From assembly GCA_002687025.1 (NCBI GenBank), contig NYZG01000154.1, positions 1 to 13,397 on the forward strand: a DNA stretch of 13,397 bases, read 5' to 3'. Below are positions 13,202 to 13,397 of this stretch, in pieces (the stretch's first letter is position 1; each line of letters starts with the position of its first letter). Below the pieces are notes generated by a model. That model had not been told where the DNA came from. It did not search any database and was given only the letters and a program-made list of their open reading frames with translations. The position numbers and the translations under genes were made by a program. Origin of the DNA: Candidatus Poribacteria bacterium. GTDB taxonomy: Bacteria > Poribacteria > WGA-4E > GCA-2687025.

Positions 13202-13397
13202 CTAGCTGCGCATCTGCGGGAAGAGGATCACATCTCGGATGGACGCGGAATCCGTCAGGAGCATGGCCAACCGGTCAATGCCCACCCCGAGGCCGCCGGT
13301 CGGGGGCATGCCGTATTCGAGCGCGCGTATGAAGTCCTCGTCGAGCACCTGGGCCTCGTCGTCGCCGGCCTCGCGGAGCGCCGCCTGTTCCTCGAAT
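13202..13397 (-). CDS. lysS: Lysyl-tRNA synthetase, C-terminal fragment (runs off the window)
   Basis: The last 64 codons of a class II lysyl-tRNA synthetase are visible, ending in TAG at 13204-13202. The sequence contains VLDEDFIRALEYGMPPTGG and then the class II motif 3, GLGVGIDRLAMLLT, whose arginine contacts ATP. It ends DVILFPQMRS, the usual LysS C terminus. The enzyme charges tRNA-Lys in the cytoplasm. The rest of the gene lies beyond the right edge. It precedes the Lol permease gene by 31 bp and is likely cotranscribed with it. Confidence 0.95.
   Translation of the reverse strand, partial: FEEQAALREAGDDEAQVLDEDFIRALEYGMPPTGGLGVGIDRLAMLLTDSASIRDVILFPQMRS

Noticed and set aside
10009..13332. 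Very long plus-strand open frame (1107 codons) across ilvE, lolD and lolC
   Set aside because: It is the complement of three genes with full family motifs. Its own sequence shows no recognisable domain, and long antisense frames are expected at this GC content.

Overview
The window is GC-rich DNA from a diderm (Gram-negative-type) bacterium. It carries an outer-membrane assembly gene (bamA), its periplasmic chaperone (skp/ompH), a lipid A acyltransferase (lpxD) and a lipoprotein-export ABC transporter (lolC/lolD type). The lysS-lolC-lolD and bamA-skp-lpxD orders resemble deltaproteobacteria and several uncultured diderm phyla. I cannot assign a genus or phylum from sequence alone.

Almost everything is on the minus strand, so transcription runs from the right edge to the left. 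In that order the genes are: the 3' end of lysS (13202-13397), a LolC/E-type permease (11920-13170), LolD-type ATPase (11226-11927), a branched-chain aminotransferase (10297-11184), a ClpC-type AAA+ unfoldase (7718-10117), BamA (5030-7564), Skp/OmpH (4387-4992), LpxD (3266-4363), a polysaccharide deacetylase (2403-about 3247), a UbiA-family prenyltransferase (1441-2406), a protein with two YtoQ-like domains (579-1406), and a carbon-nitrogen hydrolase cut short just after its catalytic cysteine (81-557). Spacings are mostly 40 bp or less, or overlaps, which suggests long operons. The only larger gaps are 179 bp upstream of clpC and 153 bp upstream of bamA. No stretch of more than 300 bases lacks a gene.

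The right and middle parts form an envelope-building block: LolCD extracts lipoproteins from the inner membrane, BamA and Skp fold outer-membrane proteins, and LpxD makes the lipid A precursor. ClpC (protein quality control) and the aminotransferase (branched-chain amino acid synthesis) sit inside this block. The left part (deacetylase, UbiA, tandem YtoQ, nitrilase fragment) is less usual. Its genes are tightly spaced and two overlap by 4 bp, but no known pathway joins them.

The points most worth a second look are an apparent one-base frame break at a six-base homopolymer in the 5' part of the deacetylase gene, the internally duplicated YtoQ-like protein with a diverged second copy, the truncated nitrilase facing a possible plus-strand gene end, and a ClpC without the usual UVR/coiled-coil middle domain. 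I saw no tRNA, rRNA, CRISPR array, insertion sequence or phage gene.
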